Assembly (NCBI GenBank): GCA_029263555.1
Contig: JAJUFW010000152.1
Span: 1 to 7,036, forward strand
Direction of reading: 5' to 3'
Length of the DNA: 7,036 nucleotides
DNA from: Alphaproteobacteria bacterium
GTDB taxonomy: Bacteria > Pseudomonadota > Alphaproteobacteria > DSM-16000 > Inquilinaceae
A program made the translations under genes and the position numbers. Shown here piece by piece: positions 1 to 5,680 of the stretch. The first letter of the stretch is position 1, and each line of letters starts with the position of its first letter. Under the pieces are notes generated by a model. It made no database searches. It saw only the letters and a list, made by a program, of their open reading frames with translations, and was not told where the DNA came from.

Positions 1-365
1 GCCCCCAACTGGGCGAGCTTTCCGCCCACCTGGGCGTTGACGGCATAGGTCAGGATGGTGTCCGTGCCGTCCTCCGCCAGCTGGACGTCGGCGCCGCCCT
101 TGGCGAAGCCCGCGACGCCGCCCTTGCCCTCACCGGAGATCGTGTAGCCCTCCGGCGGGCGGACATTGGACAGGGTGACCGCCCCGTCGAAGGTGGCCTT
201 CACCGGGCCGATCTTCGTCGTCACCCGCGCGGAGAACCCGCTTTCCGGGCTGCCGGCGAGGGATTCGCATCCGGGGATGCAGGACCGCAGCACCTCGGGA
301 TCGTTGAGCATGGCCCAGACCCGCTCGCGCCGGGCCGGGATCCGATATTCGCCTTTCAGCTCCAT
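1..365 (-). CDS. coxG: CoxG-family SRPBCC protein, 3' end missing (runs off left edge)
   Basis: The first 121 residues of a CoxG/SRPBCC-fold protein (family about 150-220 aa) are present. Reading from the ATG at 365, I see the START-like opening MELKGEYRIPARRERVWAML, then LNDPEVLRSCIPGCESL (residues 20-36), KIGPVKATFDG (51-61), the glycine-rich stretch GEGKGGVAGFAKGGADV (78-94) and AQVGGKLAQLG (111-121). These are the hallmarks of the carbon monoxide dehydrogenase subunit G family. The start is 12 bp after the stop of the SBP gene, with GGAG (375-372) six bases upstream, so it is translated as the last visible gene of the operon. CoxG is not part of the catalytic heterotrimer. It is linked to membrane attachment and quinone coupling of aerobic Mo-CODH, and homologues occur beside many Mo hydroxylases that do not oxidise CO. 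A similar role here is inference. Family call is firm; the C-terminal part, which in some members carries a membrane-anchoring segment, is outside the window. Confidence 0.9.
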   Translation of the reverse strand, partial: MELKGEYRIPARRERVWAMLNDPEVLRSCIPGCESLAGSPESGFSARVTTKIGPVKATFDGAVTLSNVRPPEGYTISGEGKGGVAGFAKGGADVQLAEDGTDTILTYAVNAQVGGKLAQLG

Positions 366-371
366 TCGCCG

Positions 372-375
372 CTCC
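372..375 (-). promoter_or_regulatory. Ribosome binding site of coxG
   Basis: GGAG lies six bases before the ATG at 365, inside the 12-bp gap after the SBP stop codon. It supports this start and independent ribosome loading within the operon. Confidence 0.6.
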
Positions 376-377
376 GC

Positions 378-1313
378 TCAATTGCCGTCGACGACGGCCT
401 GGTAGTGCGACAGGTCGAGATACTTCTCCACGTCGTTCAGCTGCCGTGGCGGCCGGCCGAACTTGGAGCGGAGCTGCAGCACCGTCTTCATCCCTTCGGG
501 CAGGATCCTGCCCTGCGGCGTAAGGCCGGACTCCGGGGACAGGAGGCTTGTCATGACGGCCTTCGCCGCCTGCGGCTGGATCTCGGGCATCCGCGACAGG
601 AGCAGGCGTTCCGCGTCCTCTCGGTTGGCCGGGTCGAGCACCCAGTCGAGGCCCTTCAGATAGGCCCGGATGAACCGGCGGATCAGTCCGGGATTCTCGG
701 CGGAGAAGGGGCGGCGGGTGGCGATCACGCCCCCCTGATAGGCCTCGAACATCTGCGTCGACAGCTCCAGCACCTTGAAGCCGTTGCGGCTGGCGATGCT
801 GGTGAAGGGCTCGATCGAGATCGTGCCCACATGCTCGCCCGCCTTCACCGACTGCCAGCGCTGCGGCGCCGCGCCGACCGCCGCGATGCTGATCTCGCTC
901 AGGTCGACGCCGCCCCGGTCCAGCATTTCGTAGAGAACGAAGGCGAAGCCGGTCGTCGGCGCGTCGAGAGCCAGGGAGCGTCCCTTGAGGTCGGCATAGC
1001 TTCCGATCTCGGGCGCGACGACGAAGCCCAGCTCAAGCTGCGTTGCCCCCATGATCACCGCATATTGCGGATCGACGCCGGGCCCGGCGGCGCCCTGGCC
1101 CTCGGAATAGGCGACGACGTTGTCGAACGCGGTGAAGATGATGTCGAAGTCGCCCGCTGCGGTCCTCTCCGCCTGGAAGACGGAATTGGGGGTCAGGCTG
1201 AGCTCGATCTCAAGTCCCTCCGCGGCGAAGTCGCCGTGCTCGATCGCCGCGAAGGTCGGCAGGTTCGGTGCCCCCGGAAAGGCGATGACGCGGACCTTGT
1301 CGTCTGCGGACAT
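378..1313 (-). CDS. Substrate-binding-protein-fold protein (NMT1/THI5/SsuA-like) without signal peptide
   Basis: This 311-aa protein has the periplasmic-binding-protein type 2 layout of the NMT1/THI5/SsuA/TauA group. It has an N-terminal strand RVIAFPG with PTFAAIEHGDFAAEGLEIEL (residues 7-38), the DFDIIFTAFDNVVAY segment (55-69), the hinge-crossing YADLKGRSLALDAPTTGFAF (106-125), IEPFTSIASRNGF (167-179) and a C-terminal helix NPGLIRRFIRAYLKGLDWVL (207-226). Such proteins usually bind nitrate, sulfonates, pyrimidines or aromatic carboxylates for an ABC importer. The oddity is that the N-terminus begins MSADDKVRVIAF, with no hydrophobic signal, lipobox or twin-arginine motif. The start is well supported: AAGGAG sits seven bases before the ATG, and reading upstream in frame gives polar codons with no export signal. 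It therefore looks cytosolic. No permease or ATPase gene is in the window. It lies 23 bp after the Mo-hydroxylase gene and 12 bp before coxG. Alternatives are a cytosolic SBP-fold enzyme (as in THI5, MqnA/MqnD or 4,5-dihydroxyphthalate decarboxylase) or a ligand carrier. Fold call is good; function unknown. Confidence 0.85.
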   Translation of the reverse strand: MSADDKVRVIAFPGAPNLPTFAAIEHGDFAAEGLEIELSLTPNSVFQAERTAAGDFDIIFTAFDNVVAYSEGQGAAGPGVDPQYAVIMGATQLELGFVVAPEIGSYADLKGRSLALDAPTTGFAFVLYEMLDRGGVDLSEISIAAVGAAPQRWQSVKAGEHVGTISIEPFTSIASRNGFKVLELSTQMFEAYQGGVIATRRPFSAENPGLIRRFIRAYLKGLDWVLDPANREDAERLLLSRMPEIQPQAAKAVMTSLLSPESGLTPQGRILPEGMKTVLQLRSKFGRPPRQLNDVEKYLDLSHYQAVVDGN

Positions 1314-1320
1314 GTTCGGA

Positions 1321-1326
1321 CTCCTT
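1321..1326 (-). promoter_or_regulatory. Strong ribosome binding site deciding the SBP-fold gene start
   Basis: A consensus AAGGAG lies seven bases upstream of the ATG at 1313, within the 23-bp gap after the Mo-hydroxylase stop. It fixes the start and so supports the absence of a signal peptide. Confidence 0.8.
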
Positions 1327-1336
1327 GCTTGATTCC

Positions 1337-3760
1337 TCAGGCGACGTCGCGCGCCTGGTCCCGTTCATGGATCGCCCGCCAGATCTTGAAGGGCGTAATC
1401 GGCATGTCGATGTCGGTCACTCCGTATGGCTTCAGAGCGTCCAGGACCGCGTTCGTCACCACGACCAGGGCCGGGGTGGTTCCGCCCTCGCCGCCGGCCT
1501 TGATGCCAAGCGGGTTGGTCGGCGAGATCACTTCGGCGATCTCGGCGATGAAGGAGGGCAGGTTGTCCGATCGCGGCATGCCGTAATCCATGAAGGACCC
1601 GGCCAGCGGCTGCCCGGTGGACGGGTCGATGGCGCACAGCTCCCACAGCGCCTGGCCGACGCCCTGGGCGATGCCGCCATGGGTCTGCCCATGGACGATC
1701 AGCGGATTGATGCAGCGGCCCACATCGTCGACCGTGGCATAGCGGGTGATCCGGGCCGCCCCGGTTTCGGGGTCGATCTCGATCTCGCAGGCGGCCGCCC
1801 CGTTCGGGAAGACGGGCGTATGCATCTCATTGGTGCGCGCCACCCGCAGGGGGCCGAACTCCGCACGGCTGTCCCCGGCCAGCGTGGGGAAGTCGATTCC
1901 GTGATTCGTGCCGCGGACCTTGAACCGGGCGTCCTCGAAATCGATCTGGTCCTCCGTCACCTCGAAGAGATGCGCGGCGCGGCGGCGACCTTCGGCGATA
2001 AGATCGGCCGAAGCCATGGCCATGACCGTGCCGGCGTGGCGCATCGAACGGCCGGAGTGCGAGCCGCCGCCGACGCTGACGATGTCGGTGTCCCCGAGGA
2101 CGATGTTGACCTGCTCGACCGGAAGCTGGATCAGATCGGCAACCACCTGGGCGAAGCTGGTTTCGTGTCCCTGGCCGCTGGGCTGGGTGCCGATCACGAC
2201 CTCGACCGTGCCGTCGGGCTTGACCTCGATTTCGGCGCGCTCCTTCGGCGAACCGATCGAGGATTCGACATAGTTGGCGAAGCCCCGCCCCAGCAGTTTG
2301 CCCCGGCTTGCGGCTTCCGCCTTCCGCGCCTCGAAGCCGTTCCAGTCCGCGATCTCGAGAAGACGGTCCATGTTCTTCTCGTACTCGCCGCTGTCGTAGA
2401 CCTGCCCGACGGCGTTGGTGTACGGCATCGCCTCCGGTGGGATCAGGTTCTTCCGCCGCAGCTCGAGCGGATCGAAGCCCAGTTCCCGCGCCGCCTTTTC
2501 GACCAGCCGCTCGATCGCGTAGGTGACCTCGGGCCGGCCGGAGCTGCGGTACGCCTGGGTGCACATGGTATTCGAGAACACGGCCCGCGATCGCAGCGCG
2601 GCGACCGGGATCTTGTACGAGCCGGTGATCAGGCCCGACCCCTTGCTGAGGGGGGACAGCGATACGCAACGGGCGCCGACATTGCTCAGATTGTCGGCCC
2701 GCATGGCAAGGAAGTTGCCGTCGCGGTCGAGCGCCAGCTCGACCTTGGTGACGAGATCCCGTCCCTGGTAATCGGAAAGGAAGGCTTCCGAGCGGGTGGC
2801 CGTGTATTTCACCGGCCGGCCGATCCGCCGTGACGCCCACAGCACCAGGCCGAATTCGACATAGACGCGGTTGCGGGCGCCGAAATTTCCGCCGACATCG
2901 AAGGAAAGGACCCGGATCTGGCTGCCGTCGATGCCGAGGACCTTTGCCAGCTCGCCCTTCTGGCGGACCGCGCCGCCGCTTCCGGCATAAAGGGTGTAGC
3001 GCCCTGTCTCGGCGTCGTAGTGGCCAAGCGCCGCGCGGGGTTCCAGCGGAACCGCGGTGACGCGGCCGATATGGAACTCGGCGCTGACCACGTGGTCGGC
3101 GCGGGCGAAGGCGGCGTCCGTGGCCTCCCAGTCGCCGAATCGCGTCTCGACGAAGACGTTGCCGGGCACCTCGTCCCAGACCGCGGGCGCGCCGGGCTCG
3201 GCCGCTTTGCGGGTATCCGTGACGAAGGGCAGCTCCTCGTAGTCGATCTCGACCTTCTCGGCCGCGTCGGCCGCCTGCGCCGCGGTCTCGGCAACGACCA
3301 TGGCGACCGCTTCGCCGACATGCCGCGCCTTGTCGGCCGGCAGCAGGTAATGCGGCCCGATGAACGGATAGCTGCCGTCCGGGGCCGTCAGCTTCATGTC
3401 GTATTTCGTCGACGGCACCGGATTGTGGGGGATCGGGGCAAGCCCGTCGGCCATCAGGTCGGCGCCGGTCAGAACGGCAAGGACGCCGGGCTGGGCCAGC
3501 GCCTCGGTGGTATCGATGCCGCGGATCCGCGCATGGGGATAGGGCGACCGGACCATGGCCGCATAGGCCTGGCCGGGCAGGTTGAAATCGTCGCTGAACC
3601 GCCCCTTGCCGGTAATCAGGCGGGCATCCTCCTTGCGCTCGATCGGCTGGCCGATGTGGCGGAACAGGGTTTCGCGCAAGAGCTTCATCTCTGGCCGTTC
3701 GTCGGTCGGGGAGGAGGCTTCCTGCCCGGTCGATGAACTCTTCTGGACGAGACTGACCAT
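1337..3760 (-). CDS. Molybdenum-hydroxylase large (Moco-binding) subunit, xanthine dehydrogenase/CoxL family
   Basis: This complete 807-aa protein matches the usual 760-810 aa of CoxL-like subunits. It would hydroxylate a (hetero)aromatic or aldehyde-type carbon at a Mo-molybdopterin cytosine dinucleotide centre, with water as oxygen source. Domain 1 (aldehyde oxidase/xanthine dehydrogenase a/b hammerhead) starts at HIGQPIERKEDARLITGKGRF (residues 35-55). The Moco domains follow, with LEPRAALG (239-246), FDVGGNFGARN (287-297), the active-site loop AYRSSGRPE (403-411), GTQPSGQGHETSF (524-536), GGGSHSGRSMR (564-574) and GGIAQGVGQALWE (695-707). The base-catalyst glutamate is E758, in KAGGEGGT. 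The loop is not the AYxCSFR of form I CO dehydrogenase, so CO oxidation is unlikely; it resembles form II AYRGAGR with Ser-Ser replacing Gly-Ala. I chose the ATG at 3760 because AAGGGA lies seven bases upstream. An in-frame GTG at 3826 has no SD, and an ATG at 3688 (M25, MKLLRETLF) begins nearer the conserved domain. First gene of the minus-strand operon. The partner FAD and Fe-S subunits are not in the window. True substrate unknown. Confidence 0.93.
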   Translation of the reverse strand: MVSLVQKSSSTGQEASSPTDERPEMKLLRETLFRHIGQPIERKEDARLITGKGRFSDDFNLPGQAYAAMVRSPYPHARIRGIDTTEALAQPGVLAVLTGADLMADGLAPIPHNPVPSTKYDMKLTAPDGSYPFIGPHYLLPADKARHVGEAVAMVVAETAAQAADAAEKVEIDYEELPFVTDTRKAAEPGAPAVWDEVPGNVFVETRFGDWEATDAAFARADHVVSAEFHIGRVTAVPLEPRAALGHYDAETGRYTLYAGSGGAVRQKGELAKVLGIDGSQIRVLSFDVGGNFGARNRVYVEFGLVLWASRRIGRPVKYTATRSEAFLSDYQGRDLVTKVELALDRDGNFLAMRADNLSNVGARCVSLSPLSKGSGLITGSYKIPVAALRSRAVFSNTMCTQAYRSSGRPEVTYAIERLVEKAARELGFDPLELRRKNLIPPEAMPYTNAVGQVYDSGEYEKNMDRLLEIADWNGFEARKAEAASRGKLLGRGFANYVESSIGSPKERAEIEVKPDGTVEVVIGTQPSGQGHETSFAQVVADLIQLPVEQVNIVLGDTDIVSVGGGSHSGRSMRHAGTVMAMASADLIAEGRRRAAHLFEVTEDQIDFEDARFKVRGTNHGIDFPTLAGDSRAEFGPLRVARTNEMHTPVFPNGAAACEIEIDPETGAARITRYATVDDVGRCINPLIVHGQTHGGIAQGVGQALWELCAIDPSTGQPLAGSFMDYGMPRSDNLPSFIAEIAEVISPTNPLGIKAGGEGGTTPALVVVTNAVLDALKPYGVTDIDMPITPFKIWRAIHERDQARDVA

Positions 3761-3767
3761 AAAGCTT

Positions 3768-3773
3768 TCCCTT
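3768..3773 (-). promoter_or_regulatory. Ribosome binding site deciding the Mo-hydroxylase start
   Basis: AAGGGA stands seven bases before the ATG at 3760. The longer in-frame GTG start at 3826 and the shorter ATG at 3688 have no comparable site, so 3760 is the preferred start. Confidence 0.65.
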
Positions 3774-3795
3774 GGCTTGAGACCGGTCGGGCAGG

Positions 3796-3813
3796 GCCGG
3801 CCTTTCGGCCGGC
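3796..3813 (-). other. GC-rich hairpin with GAAA loop in the Mo-hydroxylase leader
   Basis: A perfect 7-bp inverted repeat (GCCGGCC and its complement) is separated by four bases. Read as minus-strand RNA the loop is GAAA, a stable GNRA tetraloop. It ends about 35 bases before the start codon and is itself enclosed by a 5-bp repeat, GACCG at 3781-3785 pairing with CGGTC at 3836-3840. No T-tract follows on the minus strand, so it is not an intrinsic terminator. A role in leader stability or translational control is inference. Confidence 0.5.
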
Positions 3814-3855
3814 GGTTGCGGACCACGATCCGGGTCGGTCGTGCTGTTGCTCTTT

Positions 3856-3875
3856 GTATTAATGTATGACAGTAT
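3856..3875. repeat. Three GTAT units at an exact 8-bp step
   Basis: GTAT occurs at 3856, 3864 and 3872, one unit every eight bases, overlapping the candidate minus-strand promoter. Such short phased repeats can be binding sites for a transcription factor, but a chance arrangement in an AT-rich patch is quite possible. Confidence 0.3.
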
Positions 3876-3884
3876 GGCTGGCAA
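3856..3884 (-). promoter_or_regulatory. Candidate sigma70 promoter for the Mo-hydroxylase operon
   Basis: On the minus strand TTGCCA (3884-3879, five of six matches to the -35 consensus) is followed by exactly 17 bases and then TAATAC (3861-3856, three of six matches to the -10). Transcription would begin near 3849 and give a leader of about 89 bases before the ATG at 3760. It lies in the AT-rich patch of the intergenic region. The -10 match is weak, so the call is tentative. Confidence 0.4.
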
Positions 3885-3914
3885 CGAAAAAGGAGGCGGT
3901 CCTGTTCCGGATAA

Positions 3915-3930
3915 CTCTTTGAAAAAAGAG
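3915..3930 (+). other. Small hairpin with GAAA loop upstream of ubiD
   Basis: CTCTTT and its complement AAAGAG flank the four bases GAAA, giving a 6-bp stem. The stem is AT-rich and no T-tract follows it on the plus strand, so it is not an intrinsic terminator. On the minus strand the loop reads TTTC. It may be incidental to the A/T runs. Confidence 0.3.
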
Positions 3931-3944
3931 GATTCCCGGCGCCG

Positions 3945-3980
3945 TCCCGTCGTGGCCTGTTGTCCGGAAGGACGACGGGA
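3945..3980. promoter_or_regulatory. 9-bp dyad (operator or leader hairpin) just upstream of ubiD
   Basis: TCCCGTCGT (3945-3953) and its exact reverse complement ACGACGGGA (3972-3980) are separated by 18 bases, and the right arm ends 25 bases before the ubiD start codon. The repeat could be a regulator's operator (half-site centres 27 bp apart, between two and three helical turns) or a hairpin in the mRNA leader next to the ribosome binding site. The sequence alone does not distinguish these. Confidence 0.45.
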
Positions 3981-3994
3981 GAGTGACCAACCGG

Positions 3995-4000
3995 GGTGGA
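3995..4000 (+). promoter_or_regulatory. Ribosome binding site deciding the ubiD start
   Basis: GGTGGA within a GGGGTGGA stretch ends five bases before the ATG at 4006. The frame is open upstream to 3841, but that part is unlike the family and crosses the AT-rich promoter patch, so 4006 is the better start. Confidence 0.55.
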
Positions 4001-4005
4001 ATCGA

Positions 4006-5637
4006 ATGAGCAATTCCAAGAGGAAGGCGCCGAGCGACCTTCAGGAGCATCTTGACCGGCTGCAGCAGCTCGGCCTGCTCACTCGGATAGAGGTGCCGAT
4101 CAACAAGGACAGCGAACTCCACCCCCTGGCCCGATGGCAGTTCCAGGGCGGGCTTCCCGATGAACAGCGCCGGGGCTTTCTCTTCACTGACGTGCGCGGC
4201 GCCCGGGGCGAATCCTACGACATTCCGGTCGCGGTCGGCGTCCTGGCGGCGTCCCCGGCGATCTATGCGGCGGGGCTTGGCGTGGACGAAAGCGAGATCG
4301 GCGATCTGTGGATCCGGGCCATGGCCAACCCGGTCGAGCCGGTCATGGTCGACGAGGCGCCGTGCCAGGAGGTCCTGATCACCGGCGATGCGTTGAAGAC
4401 GCCGGAAGGCGGCCTCGGCAGCCTGCCGGTCCCGGTCTCGACGCCGGGCTTCGACAGCGCCCCCTATTTCACGGCAACGCTCTGCGTCACCCGGGACCCG
4501 GAAAGCGGGATCCGCAATCTCGGGACCTACCGCGCCGCGCTGAAGGCCGACGACCGGCTGGGCGTGCGGATGGCCAGCCGGCTAAGCGGCGCCGGCGGGT
4601 ACCTGCACTGGCTGAAATACCAGAAGCGGGGCGAGCCCATGCCCTGCGCCATCGTCATCGGCTGCGCGCCGGCCGTGATGTTCACCGGCCCCCAGAAGCT
4701 GCCGATCGACCAGGATGAGCTGGGTGTCGCGGGCGGGCTCCTGGGCGAACCGGTCCGCGTGGTGAAGTGCAAGACCATCGATCTCGAGGTGCCCGCCGAC
4801 GCGGAGATCGTCATCGAGGGCCTGATCGATACGGAGCTTCTGGAGCCGGAGGGGCCGTTCGGCGAAAGTCACGGGCATGTGGCGCTCGAGGACTTCAACA
4901 TGTCCATGCGGGTCACGGCGATCACCCGCAAGCGCAAGCCGGTCCTGCTTTCGATCGTCAGCCAGGTGACGCCCAGCGAATCGAGCGTGCTGAAGCGCGT
5001 CGCCTATGAGCCGCTGTTCCTCAACCACCTGAAATCGGTTCTCAACGTCAAGGGGATCAGGCGGGTCGTGATGCACGAGCCGCTGACGAACATCCGCAAG
5101 GTGATCTTCCTGGAGTTTGAGCGCGGAACCCCGCAGTCGGAGGTCTGGCGCGGTCTTCAAGGAGCAGCGACGCTCCAGGCGCAGTGCGGCAAGATCGTCA
5201 TCGCGGTCTCGGACGACATCGATTCCCGCAACGCCGACGCCGTGTTCTGGTCGCTGGCCTATCGAGCGAACATGATCGATGACGTCCATGTTACGCCCTA
5301 CCGCTCGGGCGGACACGGGCCGAAATCCGGGTCCAAGAGCGCCGAAGGCACGCTTCTGATCGATGCGACGCTGAAGGCGCCGATGCCGCCGCTGGCGCTC
5401 CCGGCCGAACCCTACATGGCCCGCGCCCGCGAAATCTGGGAGGGGCTGCAGCTGCCCCGGCTCAACCCGCAGCCGCCGTGGCACGGCTATTCGCTCGGCG
5501 ACTGGAGCGATCTCTGGACCCGGTTCGCCGACGCTGCCACGGCCGGTGACTGGAGGGCGAATGGCGAGCATACCTTCCGGCGCCGCAAGGGCGGCATGAA
5601 GCCGGAGACGCCCGTCCGGGACATCGAGAAGAACTGA
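4006..5637 (+). CDS. UbiD-family prenylated-FMN-dependent (de)carboxylase
   Basis: This 543-aa protein has the full three-domain UbiD layout; family members are about 450-600 aa. The enzymes use prenylated FMN, made by UbiX, to add or remove CO2 on aromatic, heteroaromatic or alpha,beta-unsaturated acids in the cytosol. By correspondence with A. niger Fdc1, the metal ligands are N171 and H201 (in NLGTYR and YLHWLKYQ) and E248 (in LLGEPV). The catalytic triad is R176 (NLGTYR), E282 and E287 (EGPFGE). All are present, so the enzyme should be active if cofactor is supplied. The C-terminal domain carries KIVIAVSDDIDSRNADAVFW (396-415), the SAEGTLLIDATLK segment (445-457) and a tail with NPQPPWHGYSLGDW (487-500). 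The second glutamate is followed by SHGHV, unlike the WTGYY-type sequence of many relatives, so the substrate pocket may differ. It is the first gene of the plus-strand operon, 43 bp before a Mo-hydroxylase subunit. Substrate unknown: ring carboxylates fit the context. It is not assigned to ubiquinone synthesis because of that context. Confidence 0.93.
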   Translation: MSNSKRKAPSDLQEHLDRLQQLGLLTRIEVPINKDSELHPLARWQFQGGLPDEQRRGFLFTDVRGARGESYDIPVAVGVLAASPAIYAAGLGVDESEIGDLWIRAMANPVEPVMVDEAPCQEVLITGDALKTPEGGLGSLPVPVSTPGFDSAPYFTATLCVTRDPESGIRNLGTYRAALKADDRLGVRMASRLSGAGGYLHWLKYQKRGEPMPCAIVIGCAPAVMFTGPQKLPIDQDELGVAGGLLGEPVRVVKCKTIDLEVPADAEIVIEGLIDTELLEPEGPFGESHGHVALEDFNMSMRVTAITRKRKPVLLSIVSQVTPSESSVLKRVAYEPLFLNHLKSVLNVKGIRRVVMHEPLTNIRKVIFLEFERGTPQSEVWRGLQGAATLQAQCGKIVIAVSDDIDSRNADAVFWSLAYRANMIDDVHVTPYRSGGHGPKSGSKSAEGTLLIDATLKAPMPPLALPAEPYMARAREIWEGLQLPRLNPQPPWHGYSLGDWSDLWTRFADAATAGDWRANGEHTFRRRKGGMKPETPVRDIEKN

Positions 5638-5668
5638 ACCGGTCGCCGTCCCGGCACGAGGCGTCCAT

Positions 5669-5676
5669 GAGGGGGG
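5669..5676 (+). promoter_or_regulatory. Ribosome binding site of the second Mo-hydroxylase subunit
   Basis: The purine run GAGGGGGG lies four bases before the ATG at 5681, in the 43-bp gap after ubiD. No terminator-like hairpin with a T-tract is seen in that gap, which supports cotranscription with ubiD. Confidence 0.55.
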
Positions 5677-5680
5677 ATCC

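Larger units (their letters stand above)
3761..4005. promoter_or_regulatory. Divergent intergenic control region between the two operons
   Basis: This 245-bp gap separates the oppositely transcribed Mo-hydroxylase operon and the ubiD operon, so it must hold the promoters for both. Positions 3851-3930 are about 41% GC by hand count, against strongly GC-rich genes on either side. It contains a candidate minus-strand promoter, three GTAT units at 8-bp spacing, a hairpin in the minus-strand leader and two hairpins in the plus-strand leader. No convincing sigma70 promoter was found for the plus strand; the best -10-like string (GATAAC, 3910-3915) has no matching -35, which would fit dependence on an activator. 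No regulator gene is visible in the window. Confidence 0.7.

Noticed and set aside
405..1586. Plus-strand open frame of 393 codons opposite the SBP-fold gene
   Set aside because: It overlaps two real minus-strand genes and their junction, and the product has no recognisable family features.
2534..2554. Calling the complete Mo subunit a CO dehydrogenase (CoxL form I)
   Set aside because: The active-site loop lacks the cysteine of the AYxCSFR motif that marks genuine aerobic CO dehydrogenases.
1325..2833. Plus-strand open frame of 502 codons opposite the Mo-hydroxylase gene
   Set aside because: It is the antisense of a gene with clear CoxL motifs, its translation is Arg/Asp/Gly/Leu-rich with no recognisable domain, and such shadows are expected at this GC content.
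3761..3826. N-terminal extension of the Mo subunit to a GTG at 3826
   Set aside because: There is no Shine-Dalgarno before the GTG, the extension covers the GAAA-loop hairpin, and 3760 has a good SD.
3915..3930. Intrinsic terminator upstream of ubiD
   Set aside because: The 6-bp stem is AT-rich and is not followed by a T-tract on either strand.
3841..4005. N-terminal extension of the UbiD frame by 55 codons
   Set aside because: The extension has no family similarity, crosses the AT-rich promoter patch and dyad, and the ATG at 4006 has an adjacent SD-like sequence.
1827..4019. Minus-strand open frame of 730 codons overlapping the Mo-hydroxylase gene and the intergenic region
   Set aside because: It is a frame shadow of the true gene: the translation is Arg/Gly/Pro-rich, lacks motifs, and runs through the divergent promoter region.
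3859..4122. Minus-strand small open frame of 87 codons across the divergent region
   Set aside because: It overlaps the ubiD 5' end and the candidate promoters, has no SD that I could identify, and resembles no family.
4006..5637. Calling the UbiD gene the ubiquinone-biosynthesis ubiD
   Set aside because: The neighbours are catabolic-type Mo hydroxylases and the C-terminal tail differs from the E. coli enzyme, so a general family name is safer.
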